This document shows positions 33,054-46,688 of a stretch of DNA of 64,000 nucleotides, piece after piece (within the stretch, counting starts at the first letter, position 1; the number at the start of each line of letters is the position of its first letter). The notes under the pieces are model-generated. The model was not told the origin of the DNA, ran no database searches, and saw only the letters and a list, made by a program, of their open reading frames with translations. The DNA comes from Berberis thunbergii (lineage: Eukaryota; Streptophyta; Magnoliopsida; Ranunculales; Berberidaceae): contig QNQO01007626.1 in NCBI GenBank assembly GCA_003290165.1, positions 372,001 to 436,000 of the forward strand. Reading direction: 5' to 3'. A program made the translations under genes and the position numbers.

Positions 33054-36000
33054 TTACGAAGTTAACAACCTCTTGATGCCCATTTTCTGCTCAGAAGTGA
33101 GCCTAGCAGGGAATTTGATGTTGAATTTAATTCTCAAGTTTCCTCTTTTGGAAGGTTCCTTTGAAATGGGCATTCCCTCCCCTTTAACTATTTCTTCATA
33201 GGTGGGACTAACGACATTGTTAACAGGGACGGTCAGAGTCCGTCCATCCAGGGTGGATACTTGTGTTGTGCAACCTGTCAAAGCTTCGACAAGAGATATC
33301 TTCTGGGTGACGATGAGATCATTGCCATCCCTCTTGAAAACGCTGTGAGGTTTCTCATCAATGACGAAAACCAGGTCAGAAGGTATGAGACCTCGCTGTT
33401 CATTGCCTTTCTCTGGGAAAGTGATCTTTGTCCCCTTCTTCCAGCCGGGTTTGATCTCTATGGTCAGTATCTCCTCCACTGCTGTGGGTCTCCTGTGGAA
33501 ACAACGTAAAATACCAATCACATTAGCTACAGATGAGACAGGGAGTTCATTCTTATTTTAGTACAACGTTTCACTTCACATAATTTTCTTGTAAGACAAT
33601 AATAAAAGACTTGCAACTTTGCAAGTAAATATAGCTATAGCCACTTGGAATATAGGCGACTCCCTGCCCTATAGTTTTGAACCAGTTTCGGTGCTCCTTG
33701 AGAGTGGCGAACATGATCTATCCAAACTATTAAATAATTCGACCTAAACTTCATCACCACCAACTTGGAAGGAAAACAACTACCTCCCAAGTTTTCTTTA
33801 AAGATGTTAATTACTAGCACTTATATAAAAGTTACTAGTTCTCATTCATCATATCTGTTGTATAATTGGTACATGTCCAGACTGTCTATGCATCAAAGAC
33901 ACCATATTACAAACCTCATATCTCTGATGCACGGAACCAATACAGGTGCAAACACTGACACAGGATAAGATTCATTGACAAAATATACGAAAAAGAGTAC
34001 GGGTATCCAGATGTTAGTCGAGTATATATATATATATATAGCATGTGGACAACTTTGGTTAAAGTACACTATTTGTATCACTCTTCACAAAAATAAATAG
34101 GTAAATATAAATAAAGTAAGAGTAACATAACATGTCTGCAGAGTACCCACATGCGTACTTGCATTATATACGATGTCAAACACAATAAGTCGCACACAGT
34201 GAAGTTTCAAGGATATCATTGCCTCACATCCTATGTTTTCGGAAGCTCTGTCGCACCTCCGGAGCACCAACTTTGCACATAGGCCTTTCGCTTTGAAGAA
34301 TTTAAGCCCAACACGATTTTCTCGCCTCATAGCACTGTGGCACCATGCCTCAATTGGGGCGCACTTCAGTCGAGGAGCTAAATATCCCAGTTGATTTAAT
34401 AAATAATTAATTCTTCCTTAAATAGTTAAATAGATACTAATAGTTAAAACATTCTTTAATATAAATTGTTTCTTGTAATTTCTCAAGCCCTAAACGTCAA
34501 TTGTGCTCCTCAAGTGGTCGAGACTGATTGCAACTATGCTCGATCGAGGAGGGCAAATACCTCTCCTTCTTTATTGCTTTCTTTACCCCTCTTTTTCTTC
34601 TCAATTCTGAACTCTATTATCTGCTTGAGCTCCTCTCTTCTACTCTTCTTCTGAAACCCTTCCCCACACTTTGCTTCTCCTTACTTTCCAGTTCTTCCAA
34701 CCTCTGTCACTTTCTTCTTCTTTCTCCTTTTCCTTTTTCTGAACTGAGGGAGCAATGTAATGACTCACAGCTACAAAACAAAATATAAAAAACTGTTATG
34801 GTTCTGCCTCAGTTTCTCGGTGATTCCGTTCAATTCATTGCCCCCCTCCTCTTTCACCTACCGTGATGTTCACCTCAAGAGGTCTAAGGTGATTGTTTTA
34901 CAGGCGTGCAAAAGAAAACTACACAATTTGGATGAACCACCATGCCAGATATAACTTTCTATTGCCTTCTAGCATTTCCTCTAACAAAGATCCTTAGATA
35001 CCGAGTCTCAACCAAATTTCTTCTAAGAATAGTTCTAAATTCTAATCCAGTAAAAGGAAGGCTAGAATAACCAGAAAAGCAAGAAAAATTTGGAAAGAAA
35101 TGTAACTTCAACTCCTGAAATTAGTAAATGCATCATCAAAAGCATTTAAACAGACGACAAAATGGAAGCACCCAGTCCTCATTTGTGGAAATAAATTGAC
35201 ACGATGATAGGCAGCTAGAGTTTTCCAAATCATTACCCAGTCCTGATTTGCAGAAATCCCCAATTAGTGAAATCAGATCGGGCCATGTAGCAAGTAAACA
35301 AACTCCATAATCTAAAGTTCTAAAACGGAAACTCACCACCTTGAATCAGTAATCTCCTTTGAAATGTTCACCTTCTTAATCACCCCTTTATACAGATCCC
35401 TTAGGCTGCAAGTTAGCGTCCTCTCAACTGGAGGTAACTTCCATGGCGTTCCACGGGACCCCTCATTTGCTACACCTCTAGACTGAACAAAATGGTTACC
35501 CCCCAACATCCTACTAGAGATAATTTCCCCCGTGCATGAATTCCATCACACCAAACAGATCTGAGCAGCCTCATAACTCTTCCAAAGCATTCTAGACACT
35601 CAAAAGGTTTATCTAGAAAAAAAATGCCAACAAGCATGAGACATGACACGGGTCAGAAGAACATGGCAGTGACACAGGGCCATCTTGCTCATCTTTATTG
35701 TAGACACTTCTTATGCTAAACGTGATAACTGTAGGATCTCATAGACTGAACTCTCTATTTGAGGCAACTAATGGTAGGATGGATCAGGGTTGATAATTCT
35801 TCTTAAGATGAACTGTCATGTAAGCAAAAAATAATATTCATATAAAGCATATATAATACTCAGGAAAGGAGACTAATTTAATTAATTTATTTATTGATTA
35901 GTTATATCAGTATAAGAAATGGAAAAGATTACCGATACAAACCAAAAAAGATAACGACAAATAGATGATAAAAAATTTCAAATCAAAAGAAGCTCCATAC

Positions 36001-39000
36001 CTGTATCTAGTGGACGTATTTCCATTGTGACACAGTTACATAGTAGGAGCAACGAAAATTTTGAGACTAGTTTACTTTTTTAAAAAGATGAGAAATTGGC
36101 TGCACCACATCTTAGTACAGATTTCTCATTTTTCCTCTTTTTCTCTTACCTAATTTTCCCCGTTTTCACTTCCCATGTTCACTAATATCTCTCTTCCCGA
36201 AAAGAGAAAACCTAAAGTTATGAAAAGTTCAGCGACCTAAAAAAACAAGGATATGACACGTATTTTATCTTATTTTATTTATAGTATTCTTTTTATGCTA
36301 TTTAGTTATAGGTTTTAGTTGGCCAAAATATACCCATCTTCTTTATATACATTTAAAAGCAACAGTCGGACTTGTAGAGGATGGTAACACAAGTCCGCGT
36401 CGAAAGAATTAAATGGTTCTAGGATCTGTAAAAATCATGTTCATCCTTAAAAGACATATAATATTTTTATTTTTTATTTATTTATTTTTTTTTAATTTTT
36501 TTTGAAAGGCAAGCCGGGTTTTTCAGCCTAGGATCCGTAACCTAGTCCCGAGATGCAACCTACAGGTCGAATACCACCCCGAAATAAAGAAGCCTCCAGT
36601 GGGTCTCGAAGCAAGGATCTGTGGAACAAGTCCACAAAGCCTTAACCAATCGACCACAACCCCTTTGGCAAGACATATAATATTAATGTGTAAAGGAGTC
36701 TAAACATCATAAAATCAAGGCTAAAACACATTAGAAAAATTACATAGTATTTCTAGTTGATCCTCCATCAAGGAAAAGTTGCATTATGAACTACACAGTG
36801 TTGTTTTTGTTATCAAAGGAAACTAATTCTTCCATTGGTTGCCCCATTCTCTATAGTATTCTTCTTTTGAGGAGCTAATCTCAATATTCTTTTGTGAATT
36901 TCATTCTATTAAGGAAACTAATTATTGTGTTGTTTATGAGAAAACCATAAAAACGTATTCATGTGTCGTGTTCAGGAGTGTCGACGTGCATATCCATTTC
37001 GGACTCGCATCAATGCATTTTTTATATAAATAGGGTCATTGTAACAAGATAATAATTAATATAGTTTCCATTTGAACACATTAAAAATAATTTATTGGCT
37101 TAAAGTCTTAGGAGTTGTGCAGCCAAATTGCAAGCATGTTATCAAAGAAATACTTATTTCTGACATCCTAATTTATATAATTATTATATATTGTCCATCT
37201 AACCTCAAAGTTATGAATAGAATTGAATCGAACAACTAAAGAATGTGCTTTACCCTTTTTATCAAAATAATTACCATCAGTAGTTAATCTCTATATCATA
37301 TATTATTCCCTATGATGTAAAGTGTGCCCCCTTCCATCTTTTGTATGACGCAACCTCATCGATGTAGGTAGTAAAGAGTGAGAATATGAGACTACTTAAA
37401 TAGACCTAATACCGCCTACCAAATCCCACAAAACCTCTCCCTCTCTTTTGGTGGTCTCTTTCCTTGAGACCTCCTATTCTAAAATCCCAAGGTGCTAGAA
37501 AAACTGACAAAATTTAATAACATTAACCCAGATCTTAACTCTTAAGTATGCATGAACTTAGCATGCATAAACTTCATATGTCCAAGCATTACCTTCAAGT
37601 AGTCCTAGGGCTACAATTCTTTTCGGTCTTTTATTCGGGTACTTCACTTTTTTGTTTTTTGTTTTTCTAGGGCGGACTTTTTCAGGTCCGCATTTGCTAC
37701 CTCTTCTCCTTTTCCATCTTTCCATTTTTTTAAATTGTTTTTCACCACTTTATGAAAACTGATATTCCATCTGTGTTCAATCTCTTTGTCACATTCCAAT
37801 CAAACCATTTCAAGAAACGTGATTCCCTTTTATTATATTCATGAATTGATAGAAATGAAAAACTTGCCAAGCAAAGAAAAAACTCATGGCCCACAACCAT
37901 CTTTGCTCAACATTCAAGTAAAACCACTCAACGCTACATAACCTCCCCTTAGGCGAGTGGAGTGGCATCCTAGTTCACTCCAACCTATGTTGCCAAAATA
38001 GAATATAAACTAAAATCAAATATTTATTGAAGATTAAAGAAGAGTGAAAGGTGAAAAGACAAGAAAAGAAACAAAAATAAATAAATATATATATATATAT
38101 ATATATATATTTAAAAAAAAAGCATTGACCCCCAATACGAATCGATGTGGCTTAGGTTGCAACATGGACACTGTAAGGTACAAATAATCATGGTTATGAG
38201 ACAAATGTACACAAGTGGACGAGGTTCAAATCCACTTATGGTTTTGTGGTATATGTAACAAGTAGCTAAGTTCAACTACAAGGTGTCACTGTGGTTATGA
38301 TTTGTTAGGAGATCTACCAGCTACAATTTGATATTTTAGGTTGTTAGCCAATGTCAAAATCTTATGCACATCACCTGACTCACCTCCCAAAGGAGTTTCT
38401 GGGATTCAAAGGTTAATTAGGAGCATCATAAAAGAGTTGACCCAGAGTTGACCCTCCAGAAACATATATTTAGGAGAAAACAAAATCCAAAACCTTCCCT
38501 CATCCAAAAACTTTCTCAAGCAATTCGAGAGTGACTCACATGCTCATAGGCATGATTAAAAGAAGGGTTGTATTGAATGATCACATTCCATATCAATCTT
38601 TCAAACAGTTAACAAATCCTTGGTCACCACCATATTGTCATTTTAAATTTGGTTTCAAAAGGAAATATTCGCACGTCTGCCAAAATGTGGGATAGCCTAA
38701 GCTTAAAGCCAAATCTGCCGCTAAGATTTCTAGTTAGAGATATGTTGAGCCTAAGAACTTGGGACTGTGAGTAATGGCATTGTACATGACCTCATAAGGA
38801 AGGAATGAAAGATCTCGTAGTAGTTTGTAAGGTTACACTAACAAACTGATTAAATTTCTTTCCTGAAAATTTCCAACAGCGAATTATACTCCCAGTCCCA
38901 GATTGGTTTGTTTAAGAATTTCTTTTTCTTTTCACATTCAAATGCACTCTTAATGATTAGTATTTATGAACTTTTTGTATATGGTAGCCTCAACTCTCTA

Positions 39001-42000
39001 GGCATTGGCTGAAGTATATTTTGAACATCTAAGGTGGTAGTGACTAGTGATATTGACTGGTGATGACATGATTAAATGGTTGTATGGATTATAGGCAATA
39101 CCTTACTTGTATAGTCATATAACAATGAAGGTGCTTTCACATGAATAAGTTTTATTTGTCTTTATTTTCTTAAATACATATTATATGTTATAAATATTAC
39201 ACAGTATCCTAAGATACACAATACGTTCGGTGCTCATGTCTTATATTTAGGTTTTGATACATGATAGTACGATACTATATGTGTTTCAATAACAGTGGTC
39301 TTATTTCTCTTTTATTTGCTTATGTTGTATATTTACTCAATGATACATTTTTTACATCGTATCTCAAATGCCTTATACGTTACAATAAGTGTATCTTAAA
39401 TTTAGGTGTCCGATATACGATATGATGCATCATGCATGTCTCGATAAATATGCATATAACTTCACAGGTAGTGCATTTAAACAAATGGGACTCAGATTGT
39501 GGTTTCAAGAATGTGATATAGTTAACCACAAACTTTTACCAAGCTTGGCAATACCTACACAAATGTTGGCATGATCGGATGAGGCTCCGATGCTAATGGT
39601 ACTCACTCAGCATATGAAGAGTAGGGGGGAAAAGCATCCCATGACTACAATCTCGACACATGGTTACAAACCTTGTTTCAGACCCCATCAACACATGGTA
39701 AAATGCTCTTTTGCAACCAGTTTATAGTTGATGGTACCATAGGCCTAGTTCAGAACCCGCTAATATATTAGTAAACCTAGCTTTCCACTAGAGTCCATAA
39801 TTGCCACCATCTGCCAATTGAAAAGTTGTTTGATAACTTAGTTACTGATGTTTGTGGTTAATGGGGTAAGTGTCATAGAGTTGAGTACAAAAGTCAACAG
39901 TATCAATTAACTAACTGATCTTGTACATTCAGCCAACATTTTGTCAAGCTGTCAACTATCTTAAGGCATCCACAGCTATGATCTCTATGTTATACCCCAA
40001 AAAACATATTGAGATTCCCCCGGCTAAAACAGGTTTCCGATGGTATGGAGGCACTAGAGGAATCTTTAATGCGCAAACTCACTCTCTAAATGGTTTTGAT
40101 CCCTTTTTTACTACCAACAAAATATAAGAACCTGCATCTAGGAAGAACTTCAAAAGTGAGTAAACACTTAAAAGATGCTTCCACATGCTAAAAAGATTTT
40201 TTTTAAAATCTATTTATTAAGTTTTACTGTTTTAGTACAGTATCAATAATGGAGGGCAATAATCCCATAGAATGTGCATGCTAAAACCAGTAACAGATTC
40301 CCCATCTTTGGGGATTGATAGATATTAAATACTTAAAAACATGAATTTGCATTTTTAAACTGTAAATAGTAGCTTAGGCTCTTCCGGTATCACACATATT
40401 AATGCATTTGCATTGTATTAAGGCAATAAATAAACTTATGCTTACTAGGTTACATAGATAGAAGCATACTTTTTTAACGCATAGGGCCCCTGAAATAGAT
40501 AGAAATTCCAAAATTATAATGCAACCAAAAGCTTGCTGAGTTATAACGCAGAGAGCAGTCTATCTCATCTTTTCCAGGACTCATCTTATGGTCATTTCTA
40601 TTTCTTTAGGCTCATCTCACTCCATCAGCCATCATATCACATTTGCCCATATCCCTCCTCTTCCAATGACCATTGAATTCCTTAATTAACACAATGCCCA
40701 TTCTTAAAGACCAGACAATCAACCATTGATGCTTTTCAATGACATAGACTTACTGTGTGAACTGTTAAGTGCTTTCTACACCACAAAGAAGTTTGTGCAA
40801 AACAAGAGATACAACAAAGTTATCACATTAAAATGGACCCAAATGCTAAATTTACCATATACTGCCAAAGGCTTGATTCTCATAGTTTTTGAACCGTCAT
40901 ATTACAGATTTTGTAAATGGTGGAGAACACAGTAAATGAACAGTTCAATTTCAAAACTCGCCACTCTTGATAATGGTAGGGTACTCTCCAAAGTCAAAAC
41001 TTGTCCACTCTCAATAACGGTACAGTGCTTTCAGAGAAAATGGCAACCAACAATCCATGTCATATAACCCTCATTAACTGTTGGGTGTGGGTGAGAAACC
41101 TTTTTGGATGTATTAGTTACCAAGCAAGTTTAAATATGGCTTGTGAAAACATATCAATGATCAAATGCATCTGCATTCAGATACTGTAATCCACATTACC
41201 AAGTGCCAAAACAGGTTAAAATCCCACCAGTAACAAGTTATTAATTGCATTAAAAACAAGGGCACCGCAACACTAATTGGTAAAGTTTGCGGATGATGGT
41301 ACAACAGAATTAGGCAGCCAACATTGTCAACCAGATCACATAGCTCTAATTGTTGGCACAGTGGTTTGCAAGTTCAACTAACCTAGCCCCCCTCCCCCCT
41401 CCTCAGAAAAAAAAAAAGGACACTAATAACAATTAATATTTCCATACATAATAATAGCAATGAATATACCAGTATCTGTGTCTTGTATATTCTAAACTGT
41501 ATCATCCTTGTTTGGCGAATCAATTAAAGCAACTATTGCCAAACTGGGTATCATAGTTGGTTCCTTGAATCTCAAGCATCAGGGAACCTTGGCATTTAAC
41601 CTGAGACTTGCACCTTGACGAGATCAGGTAAGATTATAAGCTTTGATATAAAAAATTCCATGTCTTATTTGTTTCCCTATTTACTGTCTTTTTCATTCTT
41701 GAGATACCTTCAACTCTTCAAATGCACATAAAAGTATCTGTATGTCCATTTTATTCGATACTTTTTGAACAATTGATAGAAGCAATATCATGTGTACTAA
41801 CCAACTTCCAGCTTTGATCTCATTGCATGCATCATCCTCTCCCTTCATAGCTTCTTTCCGAAGAGCAATTCACAATACGATCATCGAATATGAGTTCCAT
41901 CTCTGAATACTTGGATTAATCGCAATTTAACCCCAAATGACAAACACGCAACATCACAATCTATAATGCAAATTGAATATCAAGAAGAAAAAACCTAAAT

Positions 42001-43070
42001 GCCATAAAATTTAACTTCACACCCATATAATGCAATTCATAACAAAATCAGAAAGTAAAGTTACACTTGACGGAAACAACCGCGTATCTGCAAACACAAT
42101 TTATAGCAAATAAATGACAAGGTAAACTTACAGTTTACAAAAGTAGCAAAAATTTACTTCGACTGAAATGCAACATTGGCCAAATAAGTAATAAAGCCCA
42201 ACAACACATCAAATACAAGTCAACCTCCCCCTTTTACAAGCCATCATCAATGAGAAGAAAATCTCTAAATGTTAACTTCAATTGAAAAAATCATCAACAT
42301 GCAAACACTGAAAGTGAATCAATTTATGCACAAAATCATAAAAACTAAGAACATGAAGCGAAATTGGAAACTCACCCATTGTAATCAGTAACATCCCTGG
42401 AAATCTTCATCTTCTTAGTAGTTCCCTTGTACAAATCCTCCAAGCTACAAGCAGAGTTCTTTCAATCGGAGGCGCCTTCCTGGGCACGTTCCCAGCAGAA
42501 GCTTCACCACCACCAACTCCCTGAGCTCTCAAATGAGCCAAAATATCCTCCCCAAACATCCCCCTGGGAAAACCACCCGGCCCACCTCCTCTAGACCCTC
42601 CTGGCTCACCACCCATACCCCCAAACGGGTTCGAACTCCCGAAAAACTCCGAAAAAATATCATCAGCACTTCTGGGTTGAACCTAAACGTTGTATGAGCA
42701 CCCCCATCAGAAGCACCAGGATACCCACCAGCCCCAGGCGGTGGGACCCCCGCACTCAGACCTTCCTCCCCATACTGATCATAAATTTGCCTCTTTTGAG
42801 GGTCACTCAAAACCTTAAAAAAACAGAAATTTTACACAAATTTCAGACAAACTGAATCATAAACCATAATGGGGTTTGCGTAAAAGACTGAAATACGGCA
42901 CTTACATCATAAGCTTCGGAGATTTGCTTGAATTTGGCCTCCGCGTCCTTCTTGTTGTTAGGGTTCTTGTCTGGGTGCCACTTCATGGCGAGTTTGCGAT
43001 ATGCTTTCTTCAAGTCGTCATCCTTGGCGCTTCGGTCGACTTGTAAAACCTTGTAGTAGTCGACCCCCAT
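33054..43070 (-). CDS. Type II DnaJ/HSP40 co-chaperone (DNAJB/Sis1-like), three exons
   Basis: Exons are 42906-43070, 42376-42813 and 33054-33492. Exon 1 (55 codons, phase 0) holds the J domain, [20 protein letters not shown] with the catalytic HPD in KWHPDKNP, which stimulates Hsp70 ATPase. Exon 2 has YDQYGEEGL, the Gly/Phe-rich linker ([13 protein letters not shown]) and the start of the substrate-binding fold ([27 protein letters not shown]). Exon 3 has [50 protein letters not shown] and ends GIKRLLTS. The phases fit (2 into exon 3) and the sum, about 347 residues, matches plant homologues. Exon 2 lacks one base near 42674 and one near 42449, both correctable, so sequencing error is likely. 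The product should be cytosolic. A CT-rich leader precedes the ATG. Intron 2 is unusually long (8.9 kb). Confidence 0.9.
34023..34040. repeat. (TA)n microsatellite
   Basis: Nine TA units lie in DnaJ intron 2. Confidence 0.85.
35340..35482 (-). other. Extra exon-2-like cassette inside DnaJ intron 2
   Basis: Bounded by TTGTTCAG|TCTAGA and TCAAG|GTGGTGAG, this 143 nt segment is fully open and reads [37 protein letters not shown] and [11 protein letters not shown]. That is a diverged version of the 3' part of exon 2 (PPIERTLL to ISRDVTDYN). Its start phase (0) fits exon 1 and its end phase (2) fits exon 3. Splicing it in place of exon 2 would give a co-chaperone with J domain and C-terminal domains but no Gly/Phe linker. 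It may instead be a relic of a tandem paralogue whose J-domain exon is gone. I found no second J domain upstream. Confidence 0.75.
36451..36684 (-). mobile_element. SINE on the minus strand in DnaJ intron 2, 15 bp target duplications
   Basis: The body is 36466-36669. On the minus strand it begins with a tRNA-like A box (tggtcgattggttaaggc), has a B box-like gcttcgagacc, and ends cttgcctttc with an A-rich tail. The duplication AAGACATATAATATT is exact at 36451-36465 and 36670-36684. Confidence 0.9.
38085..38110. repeat. (AT)n microsatellite
   Basis: This is an uninterrupted AT repeat of about 13 units in DnaJ intron 2. Confidence 0.9.
41270..41427 (+). mobile_element. Candidate SINE in DnaJ intron 2
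   Basis: A segment ending in an 11 A tail (41407-41417) is flanked by ACACTAAT at 41270-41277 and 41420-41427. It contains weak promoter-box-like words (ggtaaagtttgcggatg and gcaagttcaac). The short duplication makes this tentative. Confidence 0.45.
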
Positions 43071-44135
43071 CTCTTCTGTCTTTCTTCTTTTCTCTCCTCT
43101 CTCTCTAATTTTGAACAAATTGAAGAAGAAACAAAGAGAGAAACAGAGAGAAGCCTGGCTGAATTGAAACCAGAGTTCACTTTATTGGGCCTGGGCCATT
43201 ATATACCAATAAATATTTTAGGTGCTCACGGAAGCTATTTAGTAAGTTGCTATGAGTTGATTGATAATCCTGATCCTGATTAAATCCTAATTTTAGGAAA
43301 ATCTTGGACTTAGGAAAAATAAGATAGTGTCTACTTGGCATTTTCTACAATATTTCGTCATCTCCCACACTCTATCTTTCCCGTTTAACATGACAATCAA
43401 ATTATCCTAACAACCACCACCACCACTGTGTTCACCGCAGGTAGCCAACACTGCATCTAGTTGGGCCATGGCAAGCTTTTATTCATCCACTACCAACCAC
43501 CATGTAACCACCACCCAAGATTCAGCCATCACCAACCCAAATACCCTATTGAATCCTTCATTTTTTGAGGTAATTTTTGTAAGTTGATTTTAAGAAATAT
43601 TTTGTTGTGTATAGAAAAAACGTAAACCCCATTATGGTCATCAATATCAGTTAATTGTTATTAGTGCATAAAGAGTACCATGAGACTCGTAATGTCATAC
43701 AAACTACATATTACAGAAGAATCACTTATATAACAAAATTTTAATACTAAACTAAAATTATAATGGGTTAAAATGTACCAATATTGAGATTGACCTAATA
43801 AAATAAATAAATATATCGGTTTCAAAAGAAATTTTGGTAACTAAAAAAAGAGAAATATTCGGTGAAATGTCGACATTTTTTAGAAAAATCACATTCCTAA
43901 CATGGTACGTCACGATTAAAACACTAGTCCATTGAGTTTGAGTTGAATGCTTATTTTACGCAAGTATAGACTTTTATATGCTTACGGTGGCCAAAGTGTG
44001 ACAAACTTGAACATTACTTTTCAAATACAATGGAATAAATGATAATTAAGGGCATCGAACTTTTGCCTACTTAAGATTCATTGCAAGGCTTAACCGCTAA
44101 TGCTTGTTGAAAAACATTTTTTATGTCATGTGTAT
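43071..44135. other. DnaJ 5' flank, no other gene seen
   Basis: A CT-rich leader (43071-43110) is followed by AT-rich sequence. A CACCAC simple stretch lies near 43410-43430. Nothing else is recognised. Confidence 0.5.
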
Positions 44136-44753
44136 AATAGTAACAGTGTTCTAAAAATCGGCCTAGGCGCTAGAAGGTGGAAAACCGCTCAGATTAATGT
44201 CTGGGCGGCCTAGGCGGGGTCTAGGCGGTCTGGGCGATTTTTTTTATTTTTTTATTTTTAATTTTTAATAAGGTTGATTGTGTTCTTATTTTAGTTTTTT
44301 TTCCTAATTTTTAGAAATAAACTATTTAATTATTTTTTATTCAGTATATGTCTAAATATAGCAAAGGATGATTACTTAATGGAATTCTCAAAGGATCTGC
44401 CGGTACCAATTTTACTAATGTAGATTTTATAAAAAATAACTGAGGTTATTCATGCAATTTGAAGAAAAATAAAAGATTACACAAATTCAAATTTATATAA
44501 AGTATCCATCATAACCAACTTTAGTCATTTGAGTTTTAATAAATTTTGTTCACGATTGTTAATTTTTCATGTTTTTAAATTTTGCATATGTATATTGGCA
44601 TTAAATTAGATGTAATTGATAAGGTATTATACTTAACTTTTATAAATTATTAAAGTTATAATACAAAACCTAAGACCGCCTAGGCCCCTAGGCGCTAGGC
44701 ACCTGCTCGCCGCCCGCCCAGTGCCTAACGATTTTTAGAACACTGAATAGTAA
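44136..44753. mobile_element. hAT-like non-autonomous element, 602 bp, exact 8 bp target duplication
   Basis: The body 44144-44745 has perfect 17 bp inverted ends, CAGTGTTCTAAAAATCG and CGATTTTTAGAACACTG. Subterminal cctaggcg/gggcgg-type repeats lie on both sides of an AT-rich, non-coding core. AATAGTAA is duplicated exactly at 44136-44143 and 44746-44753. The CAGTG ends and 8 bp duplication point to hAT. Confidence 0.93.
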
Positions 44754-46688
44754 GATTGTTAAGATGCACACATCCTCTTAAATGAAACAAAAACTATTAG
44801 TTTACTTTTTGAATTTGTGGATGAAGCAACGGATTTCATGGTATACATAGAAGGTACAAAGCATTATAAACATATTAAAACTAGGACAAAACCTAGTTAT
44901 TAATAAATGCAAAAATTCTACAGTGTCTAGTATGTTGTGTCTGGTTTATGTTTGAATGGTGCTAAGCACCTATTTTTGCTGATGTGACATTTAAAATTTG
45001 TTTGAAAAGAGGACCTCCTAAACATGTCTCCAAACAGGGATGGGATGATGGGATTTAAAATTTGTTTTGATGGATGGGATGATGGGTTTGACTATCGATG
45101 AAAAGTAATTTTGATAGATGGGATGTTGGGTTTGGAAAAATAAATATTAAGTGCAACATCAGCAAAACAGGTGCACGACACCATCTAAGCAAAAGCCAAG
45201 CACAAAAGACCAGGCACTGTAGAATAACTCTAATAAATGACAGTGTAAGTTTAAATATAATATTTCAATTGCTTGAATTTATAGATCTTGCAATGAAAAC
45301 GAGATAAAGATTTGCTTATAAACCACTGTAATACGGTTTGAAGCAAAAACGTCCCTCACACCCAACAAGAGGTCTGTATCATCATGGCGAAGCAATTAAC
45401 CACCTATTCAAACCAAGCCTATAAATTACCATTGTAAAAAAGTCATCAAGCATTCTCAAAGAAAGTCATCAAACATTCTCAAGTAATGTAATGTAATATT
45501 TCAGTGCTAGAATCAATACTTTCTTTATATATGCACATAACATCATGTCATTTTCACAAGCAATCTTGCAAGCGTTCGGTTTTAGTGAGTTTAAGCTAGC
45601 TTGTAAACTTATTTAAAAGCACCGCATGATTGAACTCAACACTTTTCACTTGATTCTTTTTCTTCATGAAATTGATTTTCAAACATATGCTTAAGTGATT
45701 AAATGAAACTCTTAACCTCGTATTGGAAACTATGAATTAAAGCATAAACAATATTGGTTAAGCTTGTAAAACCAATATAAGATTAATTGAACGATATTGT
45801 AAAAATGTATGACTAAATTATAAAATCATACAAATTGGAATGTGAGTAATCGATGAAAATAGGTCGTTCAAATGCGATTATGACATCTCTATAAAGGACT
45901 AAGGGTTCCAAACCTAAACTTTCCATCATCCATCTATTTGAGAAACACTACTGGAAAAATTCTTTTTTAGTGTTAGCTTGCCAAAACTCAACTTACCCCG
46001 TGTGGAATCCGTGGAATGGGTTCGTATGAGTAAGTGTCTTCCTAAGCAGGTGGTAAGACTTGGGTCAATGATTGATAAGTCTCATGTAGCCAATCACATG
46101 TGTTATCTCTGAAATCCTAAGCACACGTTTGTAAGACTTAGTTGTATTGCATTCCATTGGTGATCGTCATGTTGTTCATAAGACTCGAGGAGAAAAAACA
46201 TTTAGATAATGTTGGTAAGTCTTTTTGGAGCACAACAACTTGACCTGCGAGATTGTGGAACGTTATTTGATAATGTAATTCTAAAACCCGACTTAGGTGA
46301 ACCTCGTTATAAATGTATATTGTCTTTTTCACTCTCTTTACTTACTTATGCATGTCGGTTTATCTTACTATCTTTGATATCTCATCTTGCATGTTTTAAG
46401 TAGTATAAGTTTTACATGTTATAGTTTAGCTAGCCCGATTTATGCATCAAATCTTGGATTTACTATGCAAACTTATTTCCTTATATTAGATTTTAAATTC
46501 CAAGACTTGTGAGACCACGAAGACCTGGAGTTGAATCAATTCATACTCTATGCCTATCGTTGAACATTTTTATTATTGCTAAGATTTAGAAGGTTATTTA
46601 AAATAAATAAAAAACTATTCACCCATCTAGTTTTACTCGTAATATCTTAGGGTACTTCATTGCTCGCCACATGATAGCATAAAACCTT
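44754..46688. other. Intergenic region, one possible CACTA end
   Basis: This is AT-rich with only short frames. CACTACTGGAAAAA at 45946-45959 looks like a CACTA transposon terminus, but I found no partner end. Short gatgggatgatggg repeats lie at about 45038-45130. Confidence 0.45.

Noticed and set aside
45946..45959. CACTA transposon
   Set aside because: Only one CACTACTGGAAAAA end was found, with no inverted partner and no 3 bp duplication, so it is noted only as a possible relic.
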